The notes under the pieces: model-generated
The model's input: the letters and a program-made list of their open reading frames with translations, nothing else
Database searches by the model: none
What the model was told of the DNA's origin: nothing
Part shown: piece after piece, positions 7,478 to 15,533 of the stretch
Layout: the number at the start of each line of letters is the position of its first letter
How positions within the stretch are numbered: position 1 is the first letter of the stretch
Program-made: the position numbers and the translations under genes
Assembly (NCBI GenBank): GCA_017527065.1
Contig: JAFXQO010000006.1
Location: forward strand, 1 to 46,261
DNA from: Clostridia bacterium
GTDB lineage: Bacteria > Bacillota > Clostridia > Christensenellales > Aristaeellaceae
Length of the DNA stretch: 46,261 bases
Reading direction: 5' to 3'

Positions 7478-8743
7478 ATGTCTCTGTTTGTCGATAAAGT
7501 CAGCATCCGCTGCAAAGCGGGCGACGGCGGCAACGGCTGCGTGTCGTTCCACCGGGAAAAATACGTGCAAACCGGCGGGCCGGACGGCGGCGACGGCGGA
7601 CGTGGGGGAGACATCGTCTTCGTCGCGTCCGAACGCATGCACACGCTCATGGATTTCCGCTTCAAGCGCAATTTCGTCGCGCCGAATGGAGAGGACGGCT
7701 CCGGCAACCGCTGCAAGGGCAAGAGCGGCGAGCCGCTGGTCATCGAAGCGCCCGTGGGCACCATTGTGCGCGACAAAGCCAGCGGCCGGGTACTGCTCGA
7801 CCTTTTCCGCGCGGGCGACAGGCGCGTGCTGCAGCGCGGCGGCAATGGGGGATTTGGCAACATGCACTTCGCCACGCCCACGCGGCAGGCGCCGAACTTC
7901 GCCAAGCCCGGCGAAAAGGTCCAGCCGATGGAACTGGAGCTGGAGCTCAAATCCATCGCGGACGTTGGCCTCGTGGGCTTCCCGAATGTGGGCAAATCGA
8001 CGACGCTGTCCGTGGTGACGGCGGCGCGCCCGAAGATCGCGAACTACCATTTCACGACGCTCACGCCGAACCTGGGCATTGTGCGTCAGGACGGCGACAG
8101 CTTCGTCATGGCGGACATTCCCGGTCTGGTCGAAGGCGCGGCTGACGGCGTCGGCCTGGGACATGACTTCCTGCGTCATATCGAGCGCACGCGCCTGCTG
8201 ATTCATGTGCTGGATATTTCCGGCAGCGAAGGGCGCGATCCGTTGGAAGACTACGATGCGATCATGCGCGAGCTGGAGCGATACGGCGATCTGAAGAATC
8301 GCCCCATGATCGTGGAGGCCAACAAGATCGACCTGCCCGGCAGCGAAGAGAACCTCGCGCGCCTGCGGGAGAAACTCGCCGGCACGGGCATCGAAATTTA
8401 CCCTGTATCCGCCGCCGCCGGAAAGGGCTTTACGCCTCTCATGCGGGCGGTCGCGGCCATGCTGCGCATGCTGCCGCCCATTGAGCCCTTCTTTGAGGAG
8501 ACGCCCTTCGAGGATATGGCCGAGGAGCAGATCAAAGTCGAGGTGGAGGACGGCGTCTATGTGCTCAGCGGGCCGAGCATGCAGCATTTGGTCGACTCGG
8601 TCAACTTCAGCGATGAAGACTCGCTCAACTGGTTCCACCGCACGCTGCGGCGCTGGGGCGTCATCGACCGGCTGCGCGAGGCGGGCGCGGGCGAAGGCGA
8701 TACGGTGCGCCTGGGAGATATGGAATTCGATTTTGTTGAATAA
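7478..8743 (+). CDS. obgE: GTPase ObgE/CgtA
   Basis: A 421-residue ribosome-associated GTPase needed for 50S subunit maturation and linked to stress and, in Bacillus, sporulation control. Residues 1-158 form the Gly-rich Obg fold, 160-330 the G domain (P-loop GFPNVGKST, DIPGLVEGA, NKID), and the last ~70 residues an OCT domain characteristic of Gram-positive Obg. Start ATG 7478 has GGAGGT seven bases upstream. Its position next to yhbY, another ribosome assembly factor, is common. Confidence 0.97.
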   Translation: MSLFVDKVSIRCKAGDGGNGCVSFHREKYVQTGGPDGGDGGRGGDIVFVASERMHTLMDFRFKRNFVAPNGEDGSGNRCKGKSGEPLVIEAPVGTIVRDKASGRVLLDLFRAGDRRVLQRGGNGGFGNMHFATPTRQAPNFAKPGEKVQPMELELELKSIADVGLVGFPNVGKSTTLSVVTAARPKIANYHFTTLTPNLGIVRQDGDSFVMADIPGLVEGAADGVGLGHDFLRHIERTRLLIHVLDISGSEGRDPLEDYDAIMRELERYGDLKNRPMIVEANKIDLPGSEENLARLREKLAGTGIEIYPVSAAAGKGFTPLMRAVAAMLRMLPPIEPFFEETPFEDMAEEQIKVEVEDGVYVLSGPSMQHLVDSVNFSDEDSLNWFHRTLRRWGVIDRLREAGAGEGDTVRLGDMEFDFVE

Positions 8744-8758
8744 CGGAGGAATAGAGAT

Positions 8759-9052
8759 ATGACGACCAAACAGCGGGCCGCGCTGCGGTCCATGGCAAAC
8801 ACGTTGGAGCCCATCCTGCACATAGGCAAGGACGGCATCAACGACAACCTCGTCAAACAGGCCTGGGACGCGCTGGAAGCGCGGGAGCTCATCAAGGCGA
8901 CCGTGCTGCAGAACGCGCCGCTCTCTGCGCGCGAGGCCTGCGACGAACTGTGCGAGCGCGTTCACGCCGACCCGGTGCAGGTCATCGGGAGCAAATTTGT
9001 CATTTACCGCAAAGCGCGCAAGAACTCAAAGATTGATCTGGACGCCCTTTAA
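8759..9052 (+). CDS. yhbY: YhbY/CRM-domain RNA-binding protein
   Basis: A 97-residue single CRM-domain protein. Members bind pre-50S ribosome particles. It shows the family pattern: LRSMANTLEPILHIGKDGI with the GKxG loop, then a C-terminal VQVIGSKFVIYR strand. GGAGGA lies eight bases before ATG 8759. It is the last gene of the nth-obgE-yhbY run. Its TAA stop overlaps the TAA stop of the convergent membrane protein gene, leaving no room for a terminator between them. Confidence 0.93.
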   Translation: MTTKQRAALRSMANTLEPILHIGKDGINDNLVKQAWDALEARELIKATVLQNAPLSAREACDELCERVHADPVQVIGSKFVIYRKARKNSKIDLDAL

Positions 9053-9792
9053 TCATTCAGGCGTGTGTGTAAGCTGAGCAGCGCCAGCGTGAGCAGGACG
9101 CCGAATCCGGCGAGGCGGATCAGGCCGCCGTTCAGCAAATAAAAAAGCAGCATGAATAGCGCGTAGATCCCTGCTTTGGCCGGATGGGCGCGCTTCAGGA
9201 GCCGTTCAATCCAATCTGCCGGCGGCGACAGGCGCTTCGCTTCGCTGAACGACGCCGGCACGACGGGGCAAGTCTGAATGAAGCGCTTTTCGAGGCAAGG
9301 CCCGTCGATCAGGCTGACCGACGGGTTTTCGAGTTTGTCCGCCCATTGCTTCGCGTCGGCTTGGGCCGGGCAGAGCGCCGCCAGAGTGATATGCGGTTCA
9401 TTCCGGCTTTTTTTCCACAGGGCGATCACGGCGTCGGCGTTGAATGAGTCGGAAGCGGGGGAAAGGGGAAGCAGCGAAAGCGGCCCTTCATCAATACGCG
9501 GAGTCGGGAGACCGGCGAACAGCTTTTTTATCTTTTCTTTCGCCTCGTCTTCCGGCAGGAGCGCCCACTGGGCCAGCACGCTCCGGGCGTACCGCCGGCG
9601 CGCCTTACGGCTCCGGCATTTCATATAAGCGCTCAACGCATGGAATAACTTTTTAAAGCCCAGGCATATCGCGGACGCCAGCGCCGCAGCAAGCGGCATA
9701 TTGTCGCCCGTCGCGGCCATGGCGGCGATAAACAGGACGCCCAGGAGCAGCAGCCAGAAAAGAATCCTGTCTATGCGATGAAAAACGGCCAT
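9049..9792 (-). CDS. Hypothetical protein with paired membrane segments at both ends
   Basis: A 247-residue protein that I do not recognise. Residues about 9-30 and 32-50 form two hydrophobic segments, followed by a basic patch (KCRSRKARRRYARS), a soluble central region (~70-195) with cysteines, and two further membrane segments near 208-243. This suggests a four-pass protein with a cytoplasmic central domain. Start ATG 9792 has AAGGAG seven bases upstream. It is divergent from nadD-yqeK and convergent with yhbY. There is no functional clue; the start and frame are well supported by the ribosome binding site and by the clean fit between flanking genes. Confidence 0.75.
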   Translation of the reverse strand: MAVFHRIDRILFWLLLLGVLFIAAMAATGDNMPLAAALASAICLGFKKLFHALSAYMKCRSRKARRRYARSVLAQWALLPEDEAKEKIKKLFAGLPTPRIDEGPLSLLPLSPASDSFNADAVIALWKKSRNEPHITLAALCPAQADAKQWADKLENPSVSLIDGPCLEKRFIQTCPVVPASFSEAKRLSPPADWIERLLKRAHPAKAGIYALFMLLFYLLNGGLIRLAGFGVLLTLALLSLHTRLND

Positions 9793-9842
9793 ATGACGCT
9801 CCTTTATTCCTGTGTTTTATAAGAGTATGTGCATTTTGAGGC

Positions 9843-9871
9843 TTTCCTAAACGGGAAAAATAGTGTATAAT
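9843..9871 (+). promoter_or_regulatory. Probable promoter of the nadD-yqeK gene
   Basis: TATAAT at 9866-9871 with a weak -35 (TTTCCT, 9843-9848) at 17 bp spacing, about 30 bp before the start codon. Confidence 0.6.
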
Positions 9872-9901
9872 AAAAATATCAAAAGGTGTGAGGGGTTGCG
9901 C

Positions 9902-11074
9902 ATGATCAAACTGGGGCTGATGGGAGGCACGTTCAATCCCATTCACAACGGCCATCTCATGTGCGCTCGCATCGCGCTTGAAGCGCTGGATTTGGACGAG
10001 GTCCTCTTCCTGCCGGACGGAGAGCCGCCCCACAAGGCGGGCGATTCGTTGGCTTCCGGCGTCAGCCGCCTCAACATGACGGCCCTGGCCGTTTGGGGAC
10101 AGCCGCGCTTCGCCTGTTCCGACATGGAAATCACCCGCGCTGGAACGACCTATACGGTCGACACGTTGACTGAACTGAAAAAGGCGCGACCCGACGCGGC
10201 GCTCTATTACATCATCGGTTCGGATACGCTGTATCAGATCGTCAACTGGCGGCGCGCGCGGGACGTGGCAAGATTGTGTTCTTTGATCGTGATTCCGAGG
10301 CCCCGAAACCAGGAGGATATGGACGCCCTGCGCCGGCAGGCGGAGCGATTGAAGGAAACGCTGGGGTTCGACATTCATCTGGCTCCGGAGAGCGGGCCCG
10401 ATTTGTCCTCGACGGCCATTCGCGCCCTGGCGGCGGAAGGCGGCGCGACGGGCGACTATACGCCGCAGCCGGTGGCGGATTACATCGCGCAGCACGGCCT
10501 TTACGGCGCGCCGCCGCATCAGATGACCTGCCAGTTGAGCCGCACGCTCTCGCCGCATCGCCTGAGCCACACGCTGTCCGTGGCGGAGACGGCCGTGTTT
10601 CTGGCGGCTCGCTTCGGAGAGAATCCCTGCCAGGCGCATCTTGCTGGCATGCTGCACGACTGCGCCAAGGGACTGGATGCGCCGACGCTCTTGCAGCTGA
10701 TCCGCTCAGGCGGCATATCGGCCGATGAAGTGGAATTGAGCATGCCAGCCCTGCTGCACGCGCCGGCTGGCGCCGCGCTGGCCAGGCAGCAATACCATGT
10801 GACCGACGCGGCGGTGCTCTCGGCCATTCGCTGGCATACGACAGGCCGCAAAAACATGACACGGCTGGAAAAGATCATCTACCTGGCCGACATGATCGAA
10901 CCCGAGCGCGCGGACTTTCCGGGCCTTACTGACATCCGCGCGGAGGCCATGGTCGACTTGGACAAAGCCGTAGCGATGGCCGCCGCCCGGAGCGCGGAAT
11001 ACGTGCTGGAGCGCGGCAAAAAGCTGCATCCGCGCACGATGGAACTGGCCCGCGAGGATTCACCGTGCGTTTGA
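9902..11074 (+). CDS. nadD: NadD-YqeK fusion: nicotinate-nucleotide adenylyltransferase + HD-domain hydrolase
   Basis: A 390-residue two-domain protein. Residues 1-200 are NadD, which makes nicotinate adenine dinucleotide in NAD synthesis: nucleotidyltransferase motif GGTFNPIHNGH at 8-18 and LSSTAIR at 168-174. Residues about 210-385 are a YqeK-type HD domain (LHDCAKGL with His252-Asp253, His286 in LLHAPAG, His312, Asp330), a family shown to cleave diadenosine tetraphosphate symmetrically. In most Bacillota nadD and yqeK are adjacent separate genes; here they are one frame with no stop between. ATG 9902 is preceded by GAGGGG. rsfS follows, as it follows yqeK in Bacillus. Confidence 0.93.
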   Translation: MIKLGLMGGTFNPIHNGHLMCARIALEALDLDEVLFLPDGEPPHKAGDSLASGVSRLNMTALAVWGQPRFACSDMEITRAGTTYTVDTLTELKKARPDAALYYIIGSDTLYQIVNWRRARDVARLCSLIVIPRPRNQEDMDALRRQAERLKETLGFDIHLAPESGPDLSSTAIRALAAEGGATGDYTPQPVADYIAQHGLYGAPPHQMTCQLSRTLSPHRLSHTLSVAETAVFLAARFGENPCQAHLAGMLHDCAKGLDAPTLLQLIRSGGISADEVELSMPALLHAPAGAALARQQYHVTDAAVLSAIRWHTTGRKNMTRLEKIIYLADMIEPERADFPGLTDIRAEAMVDLDKAVAMAAARSAEYVLERGKKLHPRTMELAREDSPCV

Positions 11075-11124
11075 ATCCATACGATGCCGTCAACAATCAT
11101 ATTATGAGAGGATGGGATTGTTCA

Positions 11125-11478
11125 ATGAAGGAACCGAAAGAACTGGCCATTGAGATGGCGGAATTCCTCTTCACCAAGAAGGGCGAGAACATTCAGGTGC
11201 TCGATGTATCGCATCTGACCTCCATCACGGAGTTTTTCGTGATCGCCAGCGCGCGCAATGCCATACAGTGCCGCACCATGGCGGAGGATCTGGAGGATCA
11301 TCTGATCGAGACCGAGCAACTCGAGGCGCGACGCAAGGAAGGCTATCGCGAATCCCGCTGGGTCGTGCTGGATTACGGTTCCGTCATCGTGCATGTGTTC
11401 CATGAGCAGGAGCGCGAATTCTACAACATTGAGCGCCTCTGGGCGGACGGTACGAACCTGGTCAAGCAGATCATTTGA
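11125..11478 (+). CDS. rsfS: Ribosomal silencing factor RsfS
   Basis: A 117-residue protein that binds uL14 on the 50S subunit and blocks subunit joining when nutrients are short. It carries the family's opening (ELAIEMAEFLFTKKGENIQV), the DVSHLTSITEFFVIASA strand pair, and the C-terminal WVVLDYGSVIVHVFHEQERE block. ATG 11125 is chosen; an earlier in-frame ATG at 11104 would add seven residues not usual for the family. It belongs to the nadD-yqeK transcription unit. Confidence 0.95.
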   Translation: MKEPKELAIEMAEFLFTKKGENIQVLDVSHLTSITEFFVIASARNAIQCRTMAEDLEDHLIETEQLEARRKEGYRESRWVVLDYGSVIVHVFHEQEREFYNIERLWADGTNLVKQII

Positions 11479-11502
11479 CGCGCCGGGGGACGAGCGGACG
11501 GC

Positions 11503-11955
11503 ATGAAGCAAGTCACAATTTATACCGACGGCGCCTGCTCGGGCAATCCCGGCCCGGGCGGGTGGGGCGCTGTGCTGATCTTTATGGGCCATCGCCGGGA
11601 AATATCGGGCTTTGATCCCAGCACGACGAACAACCGCATGGAGTTGACCGCGGCGATCGCGGCGCTGAGCGCCCTGAAGGAGCCCTGCGAGGTGCAGCTT
11701 TATTCGGACAGCAGTTATCTCGTAAACGCCTTTGAGCAGCGCTGGCTGAGCAACTGGCAGCGGAAAGGCTGGATAAAAAGCGACAAGAAACCCGTCGAAA
11801 ACAAGGATCTATGGCTGAAACTCCTCGATTTGACCGGCGTGCACAGCGTCACATGGAACAAAGTCAAAGGCCACGCCGATAATAAGGAAAACAACCGGTG
11901 CGACGAACTGGCCACACTGGCCATCAAACAAGCGCGCGACGCGGCGAAAATGTAA
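11503..11955 (+). CDS. rnhA: Ribonuclease HI
   Basis: A 150-residue enzyme that cuts the RNA strand of RNA-DNA hybrids. The four carboxylates are visible: Asp in YTDGACSGNPGPGGWG, Glu in NNRMELTAAI, Asp in LYSDSSYL, and the last Asp in NNRCDELA, with the helper His in KGHAD. The basic substrate-handle region (NWQRKGWIKSDKKP) is present, as in E. coli RNase HI. It lies 24 bp after rsfS with a GGGGGA-type ribosome binding site and is probably co-transcribed. No clear terminator follows before the convergent recombinase gene. Confidence 0.96.
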   Translation: MKQVTIYTDGACSGNPGPGGWGAVLIFMGHRREISGFDPSTTNNRMELTAAIAALSALKEPCEVQLYSDSSYLVNAFEQRWLSNWQRKGWIKSDKKPVENKDLWLKLLDLTGVHSVTWNKVKGHADNKENNRCDELATLAIKQARDAAKM

Positions 11956-12000
11956 AGCCGCGTCGCCTGATCGTTTCTATGAGAGATTCTCGCGGTAGAT

Positions 12001-13140
12001 TCATTCCTGTTCGGGCGGCGGAAGCGGAGAAGGCGTTTCGTCGCCTTCTTCGCGCAGCTTGACGTATCGCGCGGCCATGCGGCGGCGGTCGTCCGACATG
12101 GCGGCGTAATGACGGCGCGTGGTGTTGACGTCGCTGTGGCCGAGCACGTCGGCGACCAGGTAGATGTCGCCCGTCTCGTGGTAGAGGTTCGTTCCGAAGG
12201 TTGAGCGCAGCTTGTGGGGACTGATGCGCTTCTTGAGCGGCGCGGCCAGCAGGGCGTATTTCTTCACAAGGTTTTCCACCGAACGCACGTTCATGCGCTT
12301 CTTCTGCATGGAGAGGAAAAACGCCTGTTCGTGGCCCGGCGCGGCGTCGATCGTCTTGCGCAGGGCCATGTACGCCTTGAGCGCGCCGGCAACTTCCTCC
12401 GGGAAGTATAGGATGACCTGCGCGCCGCCCTTGCGGGTGACGAGAAAGCTGTTCTGTGAGAAGTCGATGTCGTCGATGTCGATGCCGACGCATTCGCTCA
12501 CGCGGATGCCTGTACCCAAAAAGAGCGAAATCATCGCCAGGTCGCGCGTCTTCGTGAGCTCATGATATTTTTTCTGGCGGTCGGTCAGCGCGTCGCCGGA
12601 TTCAACCTGGTCGAGCATGCGCACGATTTCGTCGATTTCCAACCGCAGAATGGGCTTTTCGTGCAGTTTGGGCAGGTCGATCAGCTGCGCCACGTTGCTG
12701 TCCACACGATTATTCTTAAATAAGAATTTAAAATAGCTGCGCAAGGTGGCAAGCTTGCGCATGCGGCTGATGTCCGCGTTGGTTTCTACGAGGTCATCGC
12801 TGCGGACGTAAAGGGTCAGGTAATCGCTGTAGAGGGCGATGTGGGCGCCTGTGACGCGATTCAAATCCGCATCGGTTATATCGGTCGGCTTCAAATCGGC
12901 AAAGAGCGGCACTTCACTGGTCAGGTATTTGAAAAACAGCTTGAGATCGCGCAGGTAGGCCAGCCGCGTGAGCGTGGTGGTGGTTGGCTCGATGGCGCGC
13001 ATGAAATCGATGCAGTTGGCAGGCAGTTCACGCAGCAATTCCCGTATGAGGAGGAGATTGTTCCGGTCGCGGTTCTGCGTATAGGTCATTGGATTATCAG
13101 CCATATCAATCAACAACTCCAAACGATGATACGTCGCCAT
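12001..13140 (-). CDS. Tyrosine recombinase (Xer-like phage-integrase family)
   Basis: A 379-residue site-specific recombinase. Residues about 35-150 are a SAM-like core-binding domain and 170-365 the catalytic domain. All catalytic residues are visible: Arg213 (GTGIRVSEC), Lys237 (TRKGGA), His309 and Arg312 (SPHKLRSTF), His335 (LGHSDVNTT) and the nucleophile Tyr345 (RRHYAAM). The tail is proline-rich. ATG 13140 has a modest AGGA; an alternative ATG at 13104 follows GGAG at a long spacing. A consensus promoter lies at 13200-13228 and a 34-bp inverted repeat abuts it. No phage or integron genes flank it and it sits beside lexA, so a housekeeping Xer-type role is plausible but not proven. Confidence 0.9.
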   Translation of the reverse strand: MATYHRLELLIDMADNPMTYTQNRDRNNLLLIRELLRELPANCIDFMRAIEPTTTTLTRLAYLRDLKLFFKYLTSEVPLFADLKPTDITDADLNRVTGAHIALYSDYLTLYVRSDDLVETNADISRMRKLATLRSYFKFLFKNNRVDSNVAQLIDLPKLHEKPILRLEIDEIVRMLDQVESGDALTDRQKKYHELTKTRDLAMISLFLGTGIRVSECVGIDIDDIDFSQNSFLVTRKGGAQVILYFPEEVAGALKAYMALRKTIDAAPGHEQAFFLSMQKKRMNVRSVENLVKKYALLAAPLKKRISPHKLRSTFGTNLYHETGDIYLVADVLGHSDVNTTRRHYAAMSDDRRRMAARYVKLREEGDETPSPLPPPEQE

Positions 13141-13199
13141 GCGCGGTCCTGCGAGCCCAAACCGGGCCGCCGCGACGCCTGACGTCGCTTGATACGTCC

Positions 13200-13228
13200 A
13201 TTATAGCCGATATGGCCGATTTCGTCAA
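13200..13228 (-). promoter_or_regulatory. Consensus promoter of the tyrosine recombinase gene
   Basis: Minus strand TTGACG (13228-13223), 17 bp, TATAAT (13205-13200). Transcription would start near 13193, about 50 nt before the recombinase start codon. Confidence 0.88.
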
Positions 13229-13229
13229 T

Positions 13230-13263
13230 AACTATTCGTAAAAGTTTTCTTTTGCGAATAGTT
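13230..13263. repeat. 34-bp inverted repeat abutting the recombinase promoter
   Basis: AACTATTCGTAAAAG (13230-13244) and CTTTTGCGAATAGTT (13249-13263) are inverted copies with one mismatch around TTTT. It begins one base upstream of the -35 box. Possible roles are a dif-like crossover site for the adjacent recombinase, an operator, or an activator site. No T-run follows, so it is not a normal terminator. Confidence 0.8.
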
Positions 13264-13307
13264 TATAGAATAAGGAGGGAGCTCCCCCGATCCGTTTCAG
13301 GCATGGA

Positions 13308-13502
13308 TTATGGCCGTTCAACGTCGTCCTCGCTCATCAGTATATCGTCTATTTCAATGGCCAGGTAATCCGCCCCGGTTGTGCCGAGACATTTCATGCA
13401 GTTGTCGCACAGCTTGTTTGGGTCGAGGTCGCAACGGTCACATTCGCCGCAGTTGTCGCACAGCTTTGTTTCATCCAGAAGGCACCGACGCGCGTTGGTC
13501 AT
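13308..13502 (-). CDS. Small cysteine-rich protein next to lexA
   Basis: A 64-residue protein with eight cysteines, most in a repeated pattern (KLCDNCGECDRCDLDPNKLC followed by DNCMKC), then an acidic tail (AIEIDDILMSEDD). The cysteine spacing suggests a zinc or iron-sulfur binding role; I recall similar small Cys-rich proteins beside lexA in other Clostridia but cannot name a function. The start chosen is ATG 13502, which has GAAGGG at good spacing. A longer frame to 13580 would run into the lexA promoter. It is divergent from lexA, whose promoter region it must share. Confidence 0.65.
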   Translation of the reverse strand: MTNARRCLLDETKLCDNCGECDRCDLDPNKLCDNCMKCLGTTGADYLAIEIDDILMSEDDVERP

Positions 13503-13559
13503 ATCCATCCATCCCTTCGCAGTCTGATTGTTAAATCGTGCAAAAAACCGATCATATGT

Positions 13560-13598
13560 TTGACGGGAACCGCCCGACATGTTATACTCTTAGTATAA
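13560..13598 (+). promoter_or_regulatory. lexA promoter with a symmetric -10 palindrome
   Basis: TTGACG (13560-13565), 17 bp, TATACT (13583-13588). The -10 is half of a perfect palindrome, TTATACT-CTT-AGTATAA (13582-13598), so a TATACT also faces the divergent Cys-rich gene. I do not find a standard GAAC-N4-GTTC SOS box; an imperfect CGGG-N5-CCCG symmetry lies in the spacer. Confidence 0.75.
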
Positions 13599-13616
13599 AC
13601 GGAGGTGCCTGTTCAC

Positions 13617-14210
13617 ATGAGAATGTCCAAAGAAGAAAGTCAGGCAAAAATCCTCGCCTACATCCGCGATGAAATCCAAAGCAAGGGCTATCCCCCGTCT
13701 GTGCGCGAAATTTGCAAGGCTGTCGGATTCAAATCGACCTCCTCTGTGCACGCGCACCTGCAGGAGCTTGAAAAGACGGGCGCGCTCAGGCGCGACGCTA
13801 CGAAGCCGCGCGCGCTCGAGCTGTGCGATTATCCCAAGGGCCGCGTCGTGCCGCTCGTCGGCAAAGTCACGGCAGGCCAGCCCATCCTGGCCCAGCAGAA
13901 CATCGAGGACGAGCTCGTGCTGCCCAGCGGCATCGTTGTGGACGAAGATACCTTCGCGCTGCGCGTCGAGGGCGAAAGCATGATCGAGGCCGGCATACTG
14001 AACGGCGATATCGTGATCGTGCGCAGGCAGCAGGACGCCGAAAACGGCGAGATCGTGGTGGCGATGATCGACGACGAGGCCACGGTAAAGCGGATTTTCT
14101 ACGAAACAGACCATGTTCGGCTCCAGCCCGAGAATTCGCATATGGAGCCCATTTACGCCGACGAGGTCACCGTGCTCGGCCGCGTCGTCGCGCTGCTGCG
14201 CGAATTTTAG
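13617..14210 (+). CDS. lexA: SOS repressor LexA
   Basis: A 197-residue repressor that self-cleaves when RecA is activated by DNA damage. The N-terminal winged helix (~1-70) includes the [20 protein letters not shown] recognition region. The cleavage site is Ala86-Gly87 (VTAGQP), and the peptidase dyad is Ser121 (GESM) and Lys158 (ATVKRI). Start ATG 13617 has GGAGGT at 13601-13606. It is transcribed singly, with its own promoter and terminator. Its operator sequence in this organism is not obvious. Confidence 0.96.
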   Translation: MRMSKEESQAKILAYIRDEIQSKGYPPSVREICKAVGFKSTSSVHAHLQELEKTGALRRDATKPRALELCDYPKGRVVPLVGKVTAGQPILAQQNIEDELVLPSGIVVDEDTFALRVEGESMIEAGILNGDIVIVRRQQDAENGEIVVAMIDDEATVKRIFYETDHVRLQPENSHMEPIYADEVTVLGRVVALLREF

Positions 14211-14229
14211 TTAGCCGGCTTATCGACAG

Positions 14230-14260
14230 AGAGCGGATTTCACTTCCGCTCTTTTCTTTT
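14230..14260 (+). terminator. lexA intrinsic terminator
   Basis: Perfect 8-bp stem AGAGCGGA/TCCGCTCT around a 7-nt loop, then TTTTCTTTT. Confidence 0.9.
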
Positions 14261-14264
14261 ATCT

Positions 14265-15533
14265 TTACAGCGCCAGCAGGCCCTTGTCCTTCATGTACTG
14301 CAGCGCGCCTTCCAGGCCGCAGCGCCCATGCGCATAGGTCAGCGCCCCCTGCATGTACGCGATGTACGGCTCTCTGATGGGCGCATCCGCGCTCAGTTCG
14401 ATGGAAGCGCCCGCGACGAAGGTGCCCGCCGCCATGATAACCGGATCCTGATAGCCCGGCATGTCCCAGGGCTCAGGCAGCGCCTCGCTGTCGACGGGTG
14501 AATTGAGCTGGATACCCTGGATGAAGGCGATCAGGCTGTCGCTTCGTCCAAAGCGAATGGCCTGGATGATGTCGGCTCGCGGCTCGTCGAAGCGCGGATT
14601 GACGGCATAGCCCAGCTTTTCAAACACGCGCGCAGCCAGAATCGCAGTTTTTATCGCCTGCGCAACCACATGCGGCGCCATAAAAAGGCCCTGATAAAAG
14701 GGCTGGTAGCTGGCCGCATAGGAGCCGACCTCCGCGCCGATGCCCGGCGACGTGAGCCGGTAAGACACCAAATCGACCAAATCGCGCCGCCCGGCTACGT
14801 AGCCGCCCGTCGGGGCCAATCCGCCGCCGGGATTTTTGATCATTGAACCAGCCAGAAGATCGACGCCCACCGCGCCTGGCTCGTCGAAATCGGAAAACTC
14901 GCCGTAGCAGTTGTCGAGCATGACCACAACGTCCGGCCTGATCGAGTGGATCAGCCGCGCCGCCTCGCCGATTTGCGCCATGGAAAGCGAGGGCCGCCAG
15001 GCGTAGCCGCGCGAGCGCTGCAATTCGACCAATCTGATGGAGGCGTCTTCACGAAGCGCCCGCTCGATGGCCGCAAGATTCAGCCTGCCGTCTTCGAGCA
15101 CGTCGATTTCACGGTATTTCACGCCGTATTCACTCAGGGACCCGCTGCCGGGCTTGCCGGACAGCCCGATGACCTCTTCCAGCGTGTCGTAAGGCCGTCC
15201 GCTGGCGGCGAGCAGCGTGTCGCCCGGACGGAGCGCGCCGTACAGGCACAGCGCCAGCGCATGGGTGCCGGATGCGATCTGCGGACGCACGAGCGCCGCC
15301 TCGCAGCCGAGCAGCTCCGCCATAATGGCGGACAGCGTGTCGCGGCCAATGTCGTCGTAGCCGTAGCCCGTTGTCGGAGCGAAATGACGGGCGGAAACGC
15401 GATGCTTCTGAAAGGAAGCGAGCACCCGGTGCGTGTTGCTTCGTTCGATTTGTTCGAGCCGATCAAAAAAGGGCCGGCACTCCCCCTCCGCTTCGTCAAT
15501 CAGCCTGGCGATTGCGGGATCAATCTGCGTCAT
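14265..15533 (-). CDS. ynbB: Methionine gamma-lyase family PLP protein (YnbB, 'aluminium resistance' family)
   Basis: A 422-residue PLP-dependent enzyme of the Met_gamma_lyase (PF06838) family, related to cystathionine/methionine lyases; its true substrate is not settled. It shows the family's ATTGYGYDD-like segment, VRPQIASGTHAL, VMLDNCYGEF with the PLP-ring aspartate, and the Schiff-base lysine in GSMIKNPGGG. Start ATG 15533 follows GAGGAG by seven bases and lies inside the 3' end of miaA (14-bp overlap), so the two are translationally coupled. Association of ynbB with miaA is also seen in Bacillus. It is the last gene of the long minus-strand operon. Confidence 0.9.
   Translation of the reverse strand: MTQIDPAIARLIDEAEGECRPFFDRLEQIERSNTHRVLASFQKHRVSARHFAPTTGYGYDDIGRDTLSAIMAELLGCEAALVRPQIASGTHALALCLYGALRPGDTLLAASGRPYDTLEEVIGLSGKPGSGSLSEYGVKYREIDVLEDGRLNLAAIERALREDASIRLVELQRSRGYAWRPSLSMAQIGEAARLIHSIRPDVVVMLDNCYGEFSDFDEPGAVGVDLLAGSMIKNPGGGLAPTGGYVAGRRDLVDLVSYRLTSPGIGAEVGSYAASYQPFYQGLFMAPHVVAQAIKTAILAARVFEKLGYAVNPRFDEPRADIIQAIRFGRSDSLIAFIQGIQLNSPVDSEALPEPWDMPGYQDPVIMAAGTFVAGASIELSADAPIREPYIAYMQGALTYAHGRCGLEGALQYMKDKGLLAL

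Noticed and set aside
6950-8965. 671-codon minus-strand open frame
   Set aside because: It is antisense to nth-obgE-yhbY, all three of which are unmistakable families; the composition is the Arg/His/Ala-rich pattern of a shadow frame in GC-rich DNA.
12001-13140. Prophage or integrative element marked by the tyrosine recombinase
   Set aside because: No phage, conjugation, excisionase or tRNA attachment-site features flank it; neighbours are housekeeping genes.
13230-13263. Intrinsic terminator for the Cys-rich gene
   Set aside because: No T-run follows the stem in the minus direction, and the hairpin lies directly on the recombinase promoter.
13540-13600. Canonical LexA (SOS) operator upstream of lexA
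   Set aside because: No GAAC-N4-GTTC or CGAAC-N4-GTTCG match; only an imperfect CGGG-N5-CCCG symmetry, too weak to list.
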